Source of the DNA: Takakia lepidozioides
Lineage: Eukaryota > Streptophyta > Takakiopsida > Takakiales > Takakiaceae
DNA length: 64,000 bases
Assembly: GCA_030704615.1 (NCBI GenBank)
Contig: CM060731.1
Location: forward strand, 64,830,756-64,894,755
Direction: 5' to 3'
Under the pieces are notes generated by a model that worked only from the letters and a program-made list of their open reading frames with translations, was not told where the DNA came from and did not search any database. Positions 30,447-42,600 of the stretch are shown here, in pieces (positions within the stretch are counted from its first letter, which is position 1; every line of letters begins with the position of its first letter). Both the position numbers and the translations under genes were made by a program.

Positions 30447-33023
30447 ATGGACGATGTTGTAACAACGCAGCCGCAAGGAGTGGGAAACGGCTGGCCCTTG
30501 GAAGATTGCCCGGAGGAGCCAGCCATGGACTCAGGCCTGGAGTCGCTGCAAATGGGCAACCCAAAGGAGGAGGTGGCGAAGGTCGGCAGCGGAAGGGAGA
30601 GCGTGAAACGCCCAGACATCGTAGCAGAGGCCGATGGGGTCGAGGAAAGAAGGCGGGCAGGCGGTGGAGAGTGGTTTGTGCTGACAGATTCGTGCTTGCT
30701 GGCCTTGCATCGAGGAGATATAACCGAGTGGCATATTGATGGCAAGGCAGATGCAATTGTAAGTCCATATTCTGCGAACTTCAGGAGTTGGCAAGGTCAC
30801 AAACGTCGAAAATTTGAGGAGTGCCCCTCTTTGTGGATGTTGTATGGCTCCCTCTTGAGCAGTCCACCTTGTGTATAGGAATTCTAATAGGGATACAGAA
30901 TCATTACCTGTGTTTGCACCGCAAATGGTTGAGCAGAAGCTTTTGGACTATAATCCAGACACACTTAGAGGATGCAGTTGCTTTGTTATGCAGGTGAATG
31001 CAGCCAACGAATTAATGCTTGGCGGTGGAGGAGTTGATGGAGGTCTTTATCATGTGTCTTTTGTCTTTGTTTTTGAAAGTTGGGACGATCTCTGTTGTGT
31101 GAGAGGTGTCCCCATGGTTAGTAGAGTGTCAGGACTGCTTCGCATGGTTGCAAAGTTCGGGATACACTCATTCAACTGAGGCTGACCAGCATGGTGTTTA
31201 GTTAGAAACCTATCAACCCTGCATTTTGAGAGCTAGCTCCATGAAACTCTCTGTTTACATTCTATTGCCAGTTGATTCGTTCCTGCTCCAAAGACTCTCT
31301 GGCCTGCCCAAAGGTCAGCCCATCAGGAATCAGACTGTCTGGCAAGCCTGTTGGATGAGTGCAACTTTCAATTGAGATTGTCCCTCTGACAAGCTCTGCC
31401 AGACATTGTGACCATGGACTGTCCATCTATAGTAAAATGGAAAAGTATCAGTATCCTCAAGGTAGGTTTTTGACTATAAACCAACATAAAATTGACAAAA
31501 ATGAAACCTTGCATGGAAACCCTGAATGTGATTTGTGTTTAACATTCAGTTTAGACAGATTTGGTTGTACTTCAAAAGCCATTGTCATCTATTGAGATCT
31601 AATCTGCCCAAATATTGTCCTGTTGTCCACTTAGGTGAGCTCTCAATCCCCATCTCCTTGGAGTCCTAGGAGAGATTGCAATTGGGAATGTGATGTTTTG
31701 TCAAATTCAAGTTTAGTGGTCACATTTTCTTAGGGTTCTTTTTGTGGCTGTGGGTCATCCAATAACAGCTATGGAACTAATGGTTGGTTTGATCTGCAGC
31801 AATACACAGAGCAGCAGGACGCAAGTTAAGGGATGCATGCTCTGAGAAGCCACAGGTCACACCTGGTGTACGCTGCCCTGTTGGGCATGCTGTTGTCACT
31901 GGGTATGTGTTGGCCTTGGAGAGTTTTTGCTGTGATATGAGAGATGAGAACTTATTAGTCATCTGAGGTGTTAATCAAGCTGTGTTGACTGGCACACTGG
32001 CATTTCGTTTACTCATAATTTTATGCTGATGATAAGTATGCATGTGCAGGGGATTCAATTTACCAGCATCAAAAGTAATCCACACTGTGGGACCCATCTA
32101 TGACGAGGAGCGCAACCCTGAGGACCTTCTGGTCAAAGCCTATAAGTAAACAAATCTGTATGCTTATCTTCTTGTCCATTCATTGGCAGCTGTTCCTAAA
32201 ACTAAACACATAGTCACGGCCGGATTCACCATTTGTGGGATCATTCTATCAAATAGCAAGTGGGAATTTCGTATCTGTTGTTGTCAATATGTAGGCCTTA
32301 AGAGCATACTTCACAGTGATAACTCTGGATGTGCAGCATATTGTTGGGGCCTGACTTTATCTAAGGTTGACGCTGGCAGGAGCTCTTTGGCTGCTGCTGT
32401 TGAGGCAGGTGTGAAGTACATTGCATTTCCAGCCATTTCTTGTGGGATCTATGGGTGAGTCACATCCCCTCCTAAATCTTTAGAGAGGCAACAAATTGTC
32501 TGTCTCAGAGCTTTAATCTGGGTTAATGGTCCCAGGTTGGGGACTTTGTACTCAGAAGGGAGTGAATTTAAGATTGAAAGCAACCAGGCGTCTGACATAA
32601 AAGAGGGCATGTTGGGGACAGTCATCAGAGGGGCAGGTTGGTATGTAGAGCATAGAACATAATTAACTTACAGCCTGGAGCTACAGGTATCCCAATGAGG
32701 AGGCGGCACAAGTAGCATTACAAGCATTGCAAGAAGCTGCTGCTGGTCTTGTTGAGGTAGTGTTGCCTACCTCATTATGCTTTTTAAGGAAACTTGAATT
32801 TGGATTATCTAAACAGAGAGAAGGAGTATGTGTTGTTTGAACAATGAAGATAATTTGAGATAGTTTGATAGAAGCATTCTGGATTCTGGCTGTATCCTGC
32901 TCTGACAGAACAGTGGCTTTTGTGTGGGGCATATTGCAGATTCATTTTGTACTGTTTGAGAAGGGCACATGGAAAGCTTGGCTTGCTGCAGCAGAAAAGG
33001 GCCTACACAGACTGGCTCTGTAG
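30447..33023 (+). CDS. Macrodomain protein (ADP-ribose / O-acetyl-ADP-ribose hydrolase type)
   Basis: Seven exons: 30447-30758, 30994-31042, 31800-31902, 32050-32145, 32380-32454, 32687-32756, 32940-33023. All introns are GT-AG, phases agree, and the product is 262 residues, close to plant MACROD-type proteins (about 257). After a 90-residue acidic, low-complexity N-terminus the macrodomain reads HRGDITEWHIDGKADAIV, NAANELMLGGGGVDGAIH (ADP-ribose-binding Asn residues and Gly loop), FNLPASKVIHTVGPIY, AFPAISCGIYGYP (second loop), and ends KAWLAAAEKGL. It removes ADP-ribose from proteins or deacetylates O-acetyl-ADP-ribose, probably in cytosol or nucleus. The start is chosen as the first Met in frame after TAA 30303. 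AATAAA at 33338 is the likely poly(A) signal. Confidence 0.88.
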
Positions 33024-34797
33024 GTGCTCTATTTACCATCTGAAGAAGAAAGCAACTGCAAATCAATCCTTCTGTAGGAGATACCAAGGCAGAGAGTCCT
33101 TAGAGATTTCCTGCAGAGCCAATAATTTCCCAATCAGAGGTAGGAGTAGGAAGATAAATATCCACCTTTTCATCTTTAGTCTCAGAATTGAGCACCCCAT
33201 TGTGGAGAAGAGAGGACTTCCAAGGATCATCTGCATCTGATTTGAGTAATAGATGAGAACAAATAAGAGATCTGTGTTGTGCACTATCTGTGGACTAGGT
33301 CCCTTTCATGTGGACTGTCATCTCCTTATAGTGGTTCAATAAAACCTTTTTGCCTTCGAAGAAGTGATGCAATTCTGTTCTTGGGTACTTCATGACGTGG
33401 CAGTGTCATGAGTGTTGAGGTGAATCACAACTTGCAACACGCCGTACAGTGATTTCAGCATCTTGGGCCTCAGCATATAATTTGTGTCTTCTTTGTCTCC
33501 TTGCTTCCAGCTCCTTTTATCTCTCATAGCGACGGGGATGGCAGTGTGCTTCAGCGCTCCTCTGAGTGTGCTGCCAGAGGCCATCTCTGGTGGTGAACAG
33601 GTGGGAAGCCTTGTGTCATGCAGCAGATTTGAGGGCTCAGTTTTGTGCAGCTGAAATAAAAGTTCTCACTGGCTTGGCAATGCAACCAAGACCCTCTAGG
33701 ATGGTTGACAGTCATGGGTGGGGAGGTGAATGGAGGTGCACACAAAGGTGTGATGTTCGTGAAGGCCTGGATGCAAGGCTTTTGATTTTCTGAGTTTTGT
33801 AACTGTGTTGTGGTCTACAAATGTGCCCAAATTACAAACCTTGCTAAGTGGAGATGCAATGCACACCAGTATGGTAGCCTTCACAAAAAATGGTACCAGC
33901 AAGAGTCCACACCTGTGCTTTAGGCTTTAGGCTATGAATTGCTCACAGCTTGTCTCTTTATTGTTTTTCTGTCATAGCCTGACAAAAAACAAGTTACTCT
34001 GGTCACTGCTTTCTCAACTACATTTTTAATAATTTAATCACACCAAGCAGATTGTGCCTTTCCATCTTTCACTTATACGCAGGTAGCCTCTTCTTGGCAG
34101 CCAGTGACACCCAAGGTCGTGCTTTATGTTGTGTTTGATCCAGTATCGTTGGACATCAGGCTTGTCCCATGATCGAAAACTGATGATTCAACGGACAAGT
34201 GCAAAATTCTTGTATTTTGCCAGTTCAGATGTTGGCTGGTATAATTTGATTGCTTGTACTAAGAGCTCCTAAAATCCACCCATTGAAATTCTAGGATGCA
34301 AGATCCAGAAATACCTGGGGTCTAGTTTAGATTCATGTTTCCCATCCCTGTCTGCCGGAGCACAGGCATCAATGAACCATGCACAACACTTTTCACCATT
34401 TGCAACTTTTGGCAATGTTCAGTTTCTGAACTTCAACACGAGTTTATGTTTTCACCATGGAGTGGGTGTCTGTTGAAGTTTTCACACTTTTATCAACAGC
34501 CAGAACCGGAATGTCACTACACCATCACTCTTCAATGCTTGTGAGTCTATGGCCACAAGGCTACAGCAAACAGCATCTTACTGAGTACACTCTTTGATGC
34601 TTGTGTAATGGCGAGTGATAAGCAAAATTTTCCTGTCTTGGGTTTTGGCCAAGTGTACACAAATGTTGGAGGTTACAAGCATTGGCTTGTATCACAGCTC
34701 AATACTTCCCACCATTTCCTGGCGCTCTCCCTACACCACTTTTTCTGTCCTCCCCTTGTCAGAGCTTTAATCAGACAGAGTCACCTCAAAGAATATG
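33024..34797. other. Convergent 3' untranslated and intergenic region
   Basis: Lies between the macrodomain gene (+) and the SPRING homologue (-). Beyond the 3' UTRs no coding frame with a recognisable domain was seen. Confidence 0.5.
33338..33343 (+). terminator. Poly(A) signal of the macrodomain gene
   Basis: AATAAA lies about 315 bp after the stop, in a T-rich context. The only canonical hexamer noticed downstream of this gene. Confidence 0.45.
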
Positions 34798-37700
34798 CTA
34801 AGAGCACGGGCATAGACGGCGTGTATATGGATGTGATCCTTGACAAGACAGGAGGCTAGCCTCTGTACTGAACAAGCATGCTCCTGGATGCTGCCAATCC
34901 AATCAAGCACAAGTTTCGCATCAGAAAAAAGTCATTATCTACATAAACATTCCTCAGTTCGAAATAAATTTGTGCAAGACCAGGGGCAGAGTCAGGCGCA
35001 CCAGATGTCGAGGAGCTGTGCTGACCACCTCTGCCGGTTGGTCCGCCCCAAGGCTTGCTACACATAACCCTGTACACCTCATATACTTCCGCAACCTGCA
35101 GCCCCACATACACATTCTGATAACTACCTGTCCGTGCATCGTTCGACCAGGCCCTGGACACAGAATCAATCTCCCTAGTTGAGGGATCAGTCGGACCATA
35201 AACAACTAAAATGCTGTGTAAATAGGTGAAATAGAGAATCTTTGAGCCCATCTTGTCAAGGAGAGGGACAGTATTCCTGAAAGAATTTCCGTATTGCAGT
35301 TTCTTGGAAGGCAGCAAAAAGTGCAAAGCAGTGCGGTGGAAACTCCAAAGGATATATACCCCTCTTATCTCCAGCCCCTAGATCTGATTGCACCTCAACA
35401 AGCTTTGAAACATGAAGTGGAGAGTGGAATATCAGACATAAAATGAGTACAGCCTGGATTGTAAAGCAGCTTTACAGAGACTAATTGCCACGTTGTAATG
35501 TGTGCTGCATTATGGGAAACATTGTGTGAAAGTGAACACTTGGGTTCTTATCCTACATCGTTCAGAGCATTGCCACCAACAGAGTGCGATTTCGATTCCT
35601 ACAACAAGAAAAGAGGAAGGACACAAGACTTACGACCAGCTCATTGACATGGCAATTCACACCTTGAGCTGGGGTAGGTAGTTCAACAGAGTAGGTTCTC
35701 ACACTAGTATGTTGGTTGGTTACCAGTACACTCATCTTCAAAACCACAATGAGCCTTGTAATGACATTCATAATGAGCTGTGCTTTTGAGCATAGATAAG
35801 TACTTGGAACATGGTAGGGGAGGGCTGCATACTCTGCACATGTATTGATCGTTGAGAGCTTATCCGCTTTGCAGGAGAGACGACTTCCCTTGCAAGCCCC
35901 ATCACAAGATTGGCCCTGCCTGCACATACAAGATGAGTTGCCTGTCAATAGCAGGACCAACTGATCTGCACATTCAACAAGCACCACTGTCTTGGAAAGC
36001 AAGATGTCACCCACCTGCCAACAATAATTGACACATCTGCCAACTTTGTCTTGCCACCTGTCTCCCCTGATTCCACTGCCACACAGAATGAAGCCAGTAA
36101 TTAGACAAGGAACTTCCTAAATCGCCTCCAACGTCAAATGCAAACTTATTGAACAACTGAGCATGGGAAAGTGACAAAAAGCAGGGAGGCTTGAAGCAAA
36201 CCAGATGCATTCAGTTGCAGGGAGAAGCAATGATGCTCTTCACTTGCATATGCATTTTCATGCACCTGTGACACACACATAGCACCATGAGCATTCAAAC
36301 TCTTAGCTGCAAAGTGCAAGCTACAAACTAGAAGAAAGGACCAAATTCTCCCAAAAACAAACGTACCACACTCTCAGAATTATGACGGCAGCGACCTGAA
36401 CAGTAGTCAAACAAACCGGTACATGTACCTGTCCATGTAACATCCAGATTTAGTGCCATACTCTATACCTTGGTCAGAAGTGATTGGACAACTTTCAGAG
36501 AACCAATCCGCAATTATGGAAGCAGGCAGGGATTTCATACATACCAGCAGTTGCCTGCCTGGCAACTTTCGTCTTCAGAGCAACCTCCACTGCCGTCTGA
36601 ATACAATCATAAATGATCATATAAGAACACTCAGTGCTAGTCATCAGACCAGAGAAAAAGTAGGACATGGAAAGAAAGGCAAAAAGGACGCACTCGAGTT
36701 GGGTCCATGCAGCATGCAACGCAATATTCATACGAGTTGCAGCATTGAGATGTCAGATTGCAACCCCTGCCACAAATTCTTCCATTAGTGTTGTTGTGTA
36801 AGGCATGCCTGCAGCTGCGAAGGCTTTACACTGTGGACAGGAAAACCATGGAGAATTTGCCATCCAGGTCAATTTTCACTACTAAAAGCAGCCAACAGTG
36901 GATAACACTACTAAATCAACTATCTACTTTCACTAGGAAGATGAAAGAAAATAGTGTTCGCGAAATAATGCAGGGTCTGGCTATAACTCTAACAGCAGTC
37001 CCCTTAAGATGCTTACCTGCAAGAAAATTGCTCACCAGCTTCAGGACAGCAAGCTGTAGTCGGATCAACCGCCATAATGCTGCACACATATCCTAATCCC
37101 AATGGCCAAGACAAGTCTGTCAAGTTCATCAAATGTATGTCAGGTCCACAATGACACGGTCAGGCAGAACTCTGCAATAGGTCATAGAAGGCAAAGCACA
37201 CCAAAGTCCCCCGGTGTATATGCTCTTGGAATCTAGGAAAAGTTCTTGGAGTGAAAGGCTGACTAAACCTACCTCTGCTGTCTGACAATAAAGCCCGCCC
37301 TTGAACTGTGTTATTGCACAGAGTGATGTCATTGCGGAATGTCGCACCAGAGGACCTCTTTGAATCTCTGGTCACATACACGAACAATTTACATCCATTA
37401 AAGAACCTCACCTTCAAAATCCCCTATCACCTCCCCTCTCTCTGTTCCACAATTCAGCTAAGCAGAGGGGATTGGAATGTCATTGGTCTGGAAGTCACGG
37501 CGTATATAGACACGAAGAGTGCCCCAAACGCGCCCCGTGACATGTCTTCATCTGGTAACACTTGTAGGACAGCCACGAGACACCGCCGGTCTCTAGGATG
37601 AGCATCTCATAGTCCACACAACGGGACCATTGGCATTGGCAATGTTCAAACTCCGTACTGGAAGGATAGCTGCCATGGGTACAAAGAGAGACCGATACAC

Positions 37701-38251
37701 TCCAAGCACCACCAATTTCACAGAAAAACACTGACGACAAGAATGAAGATCAATTACAAATTCGAAACCTGGATAGCAACCAATTCAGCACCAATTCAAC
37801 CAGGTTAATCAGGAAATCGGAAGAACACACATGACGAGGTAATTCGATCCACCTACAAACACACCCTGATTGATTCCTTCACACTTGACACAGCCACCAA
37901 AAAATGGTGGGTCTGATGAGAAACAATCAGTCCTATCCACCTGGGCAGTGGAGAGTGAGAATGTACTCATAAGACGTTGTTTGCCGTAGCCTTGGAGAGT
38001 GAGAATGTAAAAGGGGGAGAGAATTCTGGAAGAAGAACCTCCAAAATGGGTGGAAACACTCAAAGTACCAGCAATTTCCACAAAACCACGCACAAGCAGG
38101 AGAATCTGTCCTGAAATCAGCAAATCAAGAGGAACCAGCACAGGAAGACAGAATTCAGTGTGCTAAAGTTAAGCGCTTACAAAACGAAGGGAATGCATGA
38201 GCAAAGCGAGGGCCACAGCAGCAGCAGCAGCAGCATATGCCCTCCCGCCAT
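34798..38251 (-). CDS. SPRING (C12orf49/UPF0454) homologue, cysteine-rich Golgi-type protein
   Basis: Eleven exons on the minus strand: 38251-38181, 37367-37273, 37092-37017, 36766-36694, 36596-36545, 36428-36367, 36265-36202, 36075-36015, 35919-35833, 35095-35002, 34890-34798. All have GT-AG borders and phases that sum to 275 residues. It opens with a signal peptide or anchor (MAGGHMLLLLLLWPS), then CNNTVQGRALLSDSRGYVC, CCPEAGEQFSC, CNLTSQCCNSYEYCVACC, FDYCSGRCRHNSESVVHENA, QGQSCDGACKGSRLSC, ASLGADQPAEV and a cysteine-rich end PYTRRLCPCS. These match the SPRING family, which in animals licenses site-1 protease for SREBP processing in the Golgi; the plant role is not established. The C-terminal extension after VHENAY is typical of plant members. 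The first acceptor (37368) is the least certain junction. Confidence 0.88.
38217..38239. repeat. (CTG)n repeat coding the poly-Leu signal peptide core
   Basis: Seven consecutive CTG-type triplets on the minus strand encode the Leu run of the SPRING homologue's signal peptide. Confidence 0.7.
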
Positions 38252-38588
38252 AGCCGAAAGATTCAAGCGCACATTTCTCTCAAGAGTCCAAAGACCGTCG
38301 ACGCCTTCGTCGTCTTCTTCGTCTCTCTCCCAATGTAACGATCCACCAAAGCAGCAAGAGGACGTGGGTTCAAACTCAGCGACTCTCATATCCTACTGCC
38401 CCCGATTTACAATCTTATTAGTTTCTCGCAGGTAAAACAATTACGAAAAAGTGGGTGCATGGATAGATAGAGACAGTAGTCATGAATGAATTTATGGGTA
38501 ACCTATCATCCATCCATGAGATTGCTTTTCTCGTCGGCAAGACTTGACACGAATGTCGCGCCGCAATGAAGGCCCTCTGCGACAATTC

Positions 38589-39285
38589 TGCGCAGATATG
38601 CGCCGTTCTAACATCACTCGCGGACGATTCTGCGAGTCACAACTCAGATTTCATTTAGAAAGTACGAAACACAATTACCCTAGTGGGATAGCCAGTTAGG
38701 AACTTGCCTGCCTAATAATTATTTTTGGGGCCATACTTTTGAGAAAATTTCTTAAATTAGGCATCTTGGATGTGTAATTTTTTCGAATTAGGCAACTAAA
38801 AATAATTATCACAAAATGAAAGCACAAAAATATGAAAACTCAGCCGCTGCCATGGATGAAAATTGAAAACTGAGTCCATGGATGACGTTTTAAATGAATA
38901 TCATTTTTAGATTTGTTTTCCTAATTTAAATTCAAGTTTTTATACCATAGTTACTTTTAGAGAAACTTTCTTAAATTAGGCACTCTTGTCAAAAATAATT
39001 TATTGGCACTTTTTTTTCGAAATCTGCCTAACCGGCTATCCCACTACGGTACGCGGGCTTGTCAGACGCATTCCGAGCAGAGGGAAGACGATTCTGTGGT
39101 AGAATGGTCGTCCTGTATCCAATCCATGAGCTTGCGCAGATATGCGCCGTTCTGACATGACTCGCGGACGATTCTGCGAGTCACAACTCAGATTTCATTT
39201 AGAAAGTACGAAATACAATTACGCGGGCTTCACGCATTCCGAGAGCGGGAAGACGATTCTGTGGTAGAATGGTCGTCCTGTATCC
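38589..39285. repeat. Tandem duplication in the SPRING/TBC intergenic region
   Basis: Copy A (38589-39132) and copy B (39133-39285) are about 90 percent alike over about 155 bp, sharing GCAGATATGCGCCGTTCT, CTCGCGGACGATTCTGCGAG and GATTCTGTGGTAGAATGG. Copy A differs by a 371-bp insertion (38679-39049). The duplication lies between the divergent starts of the two genes and may overlap their upstream regulatory regions. Confidence 0.8.
38679..39049. mobile_element. AT-rich MITE with TAGTGGGATAGCC terminal inverted repeats
   Basis: Left end CCTAGTGGGATAGCCAGTTA, right end the complement of CCGTAGTGGGATAGCCGGTT, giving about 20-bp inverted repeats with one indel. TAC flanks both sides (38676-38678, 39050-39052). 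The neighbouring tandem copy reads ATTAC-GCGGG with a single TAC and no insert, which is an empty-site control. The interior is AT-rich with no coding frame. The superfamily is uncertain; the 3-bp duplication could suit a PIF/Harbinger or CACTA derivative, and TA-based boundaries a Tc1/mariner type. Confidence 0.78.
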
Positions 39286-39663
39286 CAGTTGGTGGGGAGA
39301 GTGTCAGGCCTTGCACGTTGAGACCTTGCGTCTCAGAATTTGCTATGGAGTGCACAGACAGCGCTCGCTGGATGCGTGCATGCTTGGATGCTGGTATGCA
39401 GCGTTGAATGCATTCTTGGTTTGTGCTTGTGTGCGTGATGCGGCGGTGGGCTGAAGGGATGTGAGAGCAGTGCAAGTATGACGAGGGGCAGCAAGCAGGA
39501 GAAGGCGAGGCCGCACTCAGAGTTGAGCCGGTACCGAAGTTGTGTTTGCTGCATTGTGTAGCGGTGTGGTGGTCCTTGATGTGCAGCTGATGTATGTTGC
39601 ATGCGTGATTGAAGCAAGATTTGTATGCGTCTTTGTATGTGGCTGGCTGGCCCGCAGAGCCTG

Positions 39664-42600
39664 ATGGTAAGTAGGTCGGTTGGTCTGTGTGATATGGCCA
39701 GGGATGTGTATGGATTCACAGTGCGGCCTCAGCATTTGAGACGCTATCTTGAGCATGCCAACATCTACAAGGTATCAGATCACCCCGGTTTATGATAGTT
39801 GTGATTTGTCATCCTCTGTTGATGATTGGACGAGAGTGCGGAGATTATTGTAAAGGGTGGCTTTTTCCATGTGTTCAGGAGGAAGAGGCAGAGAGGTCAG
39901 AGCGATGGGAGCATTTTCTAAGGACGCACAGTAAGTCTGAGGTCGAGGAAGCTCAGGTTGTGGGCAGCATTGCCTCTGAAGGAAGCTTTGAAGGGGGATT
40001 CACAGCTAGAGCAGACAGTGAGCAAGCAGGTGGAGCTGGAATAGCAGAGAAGGGATCCGTCGGAGTTCCGACGTGGGGCCAGCTACCTAGTTCACTCTGG
40101 GCTGTAGAGCAAGCCCTCAGGAGACGCAGGAAGTCTCTGGTCTCTGTAGCTCACGGGACCAATGGCCTCTATGAACCTGCACCGAGCAGAAGTGGGAAGG
40201 AAGAGGTGGCGCCATCAGAGGCAAATGATGATGGAGGCAGAGCATCCGGACAATTGTCATCTGAGTTGGAGGCAGACTTTGCTGGTGTTGGCGACGGGAG
40301 TATTGGGAAGGGTGAGAGTCCAAGTAGAGTCAGTACTAAAGGGGATGAGGACGAGTCAGAGGAGGAATTTTACGATGCAGAGAGGTCGGATGTGGTGCAA
40401 GATGGAGCTGATCCTGGACTGATCGAGAAGACGAGAAGTGAAGGACAGGATTTGTGCACATGGGAAGAGCAACTGCAATTTCTTGTGCGTGGGGGTGTTC
40501 CAATGGCCTTTAGGGGACAGGTATGATCTTGGAATCTTAGATTATTCGAGCTAGAAGGCGAGTTCTTGGCCATTGTGGCAATCTGCACTCCACAGAAGGT
40601 ATTGATTTCTTAGACATGGCCAGCGATCACTTCACATCCTGAGTGGTCCCCTGCTTGTAGTCAAGGGTTTGTTGGTAGGTGGTCACTGTCTGTTGACAGT
40701 TGGTGTGGGCAGCAGCTATGGCAGGTATTTGTCGGTGCGAATGACCGGAGGGTGGATGGCCATTACCATGCGCTCCTCACACTCTTAGCAGATGGCGGAG
40801 GAAAGGGTAATGGCGTGGGGAGCCTGTCTGGCAGCAGCAGCACTAATTACAAAGCTTCAAGTGTCAAAATCCTAGAAAAATGGACCAGCCAGATTGAGAA
40901 GGTATAGATGCTCACTTATCTCATGAGAGCCTTGCATGATTGTTTTGCCACTGGGAAGTGCACTAGTGAACCTCAGTATTTTGGGGCGAGGCTGCATCTG
41001 TTTGCCATTCGTGCCCTTGATCACGTTGTCGACCCATAGACTCATCATGAACTATATCTTATGGCAACTCTTTGAACTTAGTTGTCTCTAAATGTAGTGC
41101 AGGATCTCCCCAGGACATTTCCAGGGCACCCAGCGCTTGATGAGGATGGACGAAATACATTACGGCGCTTACTAACAGCCTATGCCCGCCACAACCCTTC
41201 AGTAGGGTATTGTCAGGTACCTCTGCTGGAAAATTTGCTGCCTACTTTCAACTTTTGTTCCTGCTTCACAAGGGGCGTGCACTCAAATCTGCCTTTGCAG
41301 AACTAGCAGTAGCCAAAGTAGGTCCCCATTCTTTTTCCCACATAGCCTGTTGTTGAAGTCTGACGCTGAGCCTGTCACTGAGGGAAGGTCCCCTTTGGAG
41401 AGGTAGTACAGAGGAGTGACAGTTGTGAGGTTTAGAGATATGTACGCTGTGTTTTTGGCAAATTCCTTTCGTAATTGATTTTTGTGCTGGCGCTCTTCTC
41501 GGCAGGCAATGAATTTTCTTGCGGCTCTTCTGCTGCTCCATATGCCAGAGGAGAATGCTTTCTGGTGAGGCACATTCTGTAACTTTTTTGTAATGCTAAT
41601 CTTACCTCAAAAGTAATTGTATGTTGCACAAAAATAAGGGAGGACCAGCTGTTGTTGGCTTGTAGTGTTTGAAGAGTTCTTACTCGTCTTGAAGTCAAAC
41701 TCTGTATGGAATCTGGTTGATGCAGGACTTTGACAGCAATCATGGATGACTACTTTGAAGGGTACTACTCGGAGAAGATGGTGGAAGCACAGGTTGGTCT
41801 GACTATCCAGTTTGCTTCACTCTGGGTGCACCTAGATGCAACTTGTGTAGTATTCGCTTATCATGGCCCAGGCTTTGGTGTTCTTAGGTTGTTGTGTTTA
41901 CGAACATTTAAGTCAGTCAATGTCACCACTCTGGCAGTAACAGTGAACCTTGTCAGCAGGTGGACCAGCTGGTGTTTGAGCAATTGATACGCGAGCGCTT
42001 CCCAAGACTAGGTGAGTCATCTAACTGGCATGTATCATGCACTTTCACGAAAGAATTCATCGTCTTCACACTTCCATGGGATACAAGGTGGCTGATGTAT
42101 GAGTGGGTGTGGCAGTGACACATTTGGACAGTTTGGGAGTTCAGGTGGGATGGATCAGCGGCCCTTGGTTCCTCTCAATTTTTGTGAATGTCCTTCCTTG
42201 GGAGAGTGGTGCGTATTATTCCCGAAGTCATTTTCAGCCCTCTGCATGAGTGTGTTGTCAAGCCTATGTCCTACCTTAATGCCATTTCACTGGATGATCA
42301 TGGGATTGCTATAAGGTGGGGAAAAGAGAAGTTCAGATCACATATCTGACAGGGCCCTGGTACTTTCGTGAATGCCACTTGGCAAATCAGTCATTATCAT
42401 AATCCGGTGAGGTCTCTTTCTGCAATGGTGGGGTCCAAACATGCAACCAGAACATCACAATATCTGCCTGCTCTACGGGTGAGCTCCTAGGATTGCATCC
42501 CCTGACATGCAACTGGTTCCTCCTTGTGGACAGGCCGAGAGATGCACAACATAGTAGGATGAGCTTAGAGTATTCATGGTGGTGGATTCTGTATTGCTGG

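Noticed and set aside
36146-36265. TAA at 36146-36148 as the end of the SPRING homologue (VHENAY... read straight on)
   Set aside because: Splicing at 36202 (CTG|GTTTGC) continues to the conserved GQSC, ASLGADQPAEV and final CPC segments with correct phase, as in plant family members.
38861-38961. AT-rich tract as a replication origin or matrix attachment site
   Set aside because: It is the interior of a MITE with clear termini and nothing supports another role.
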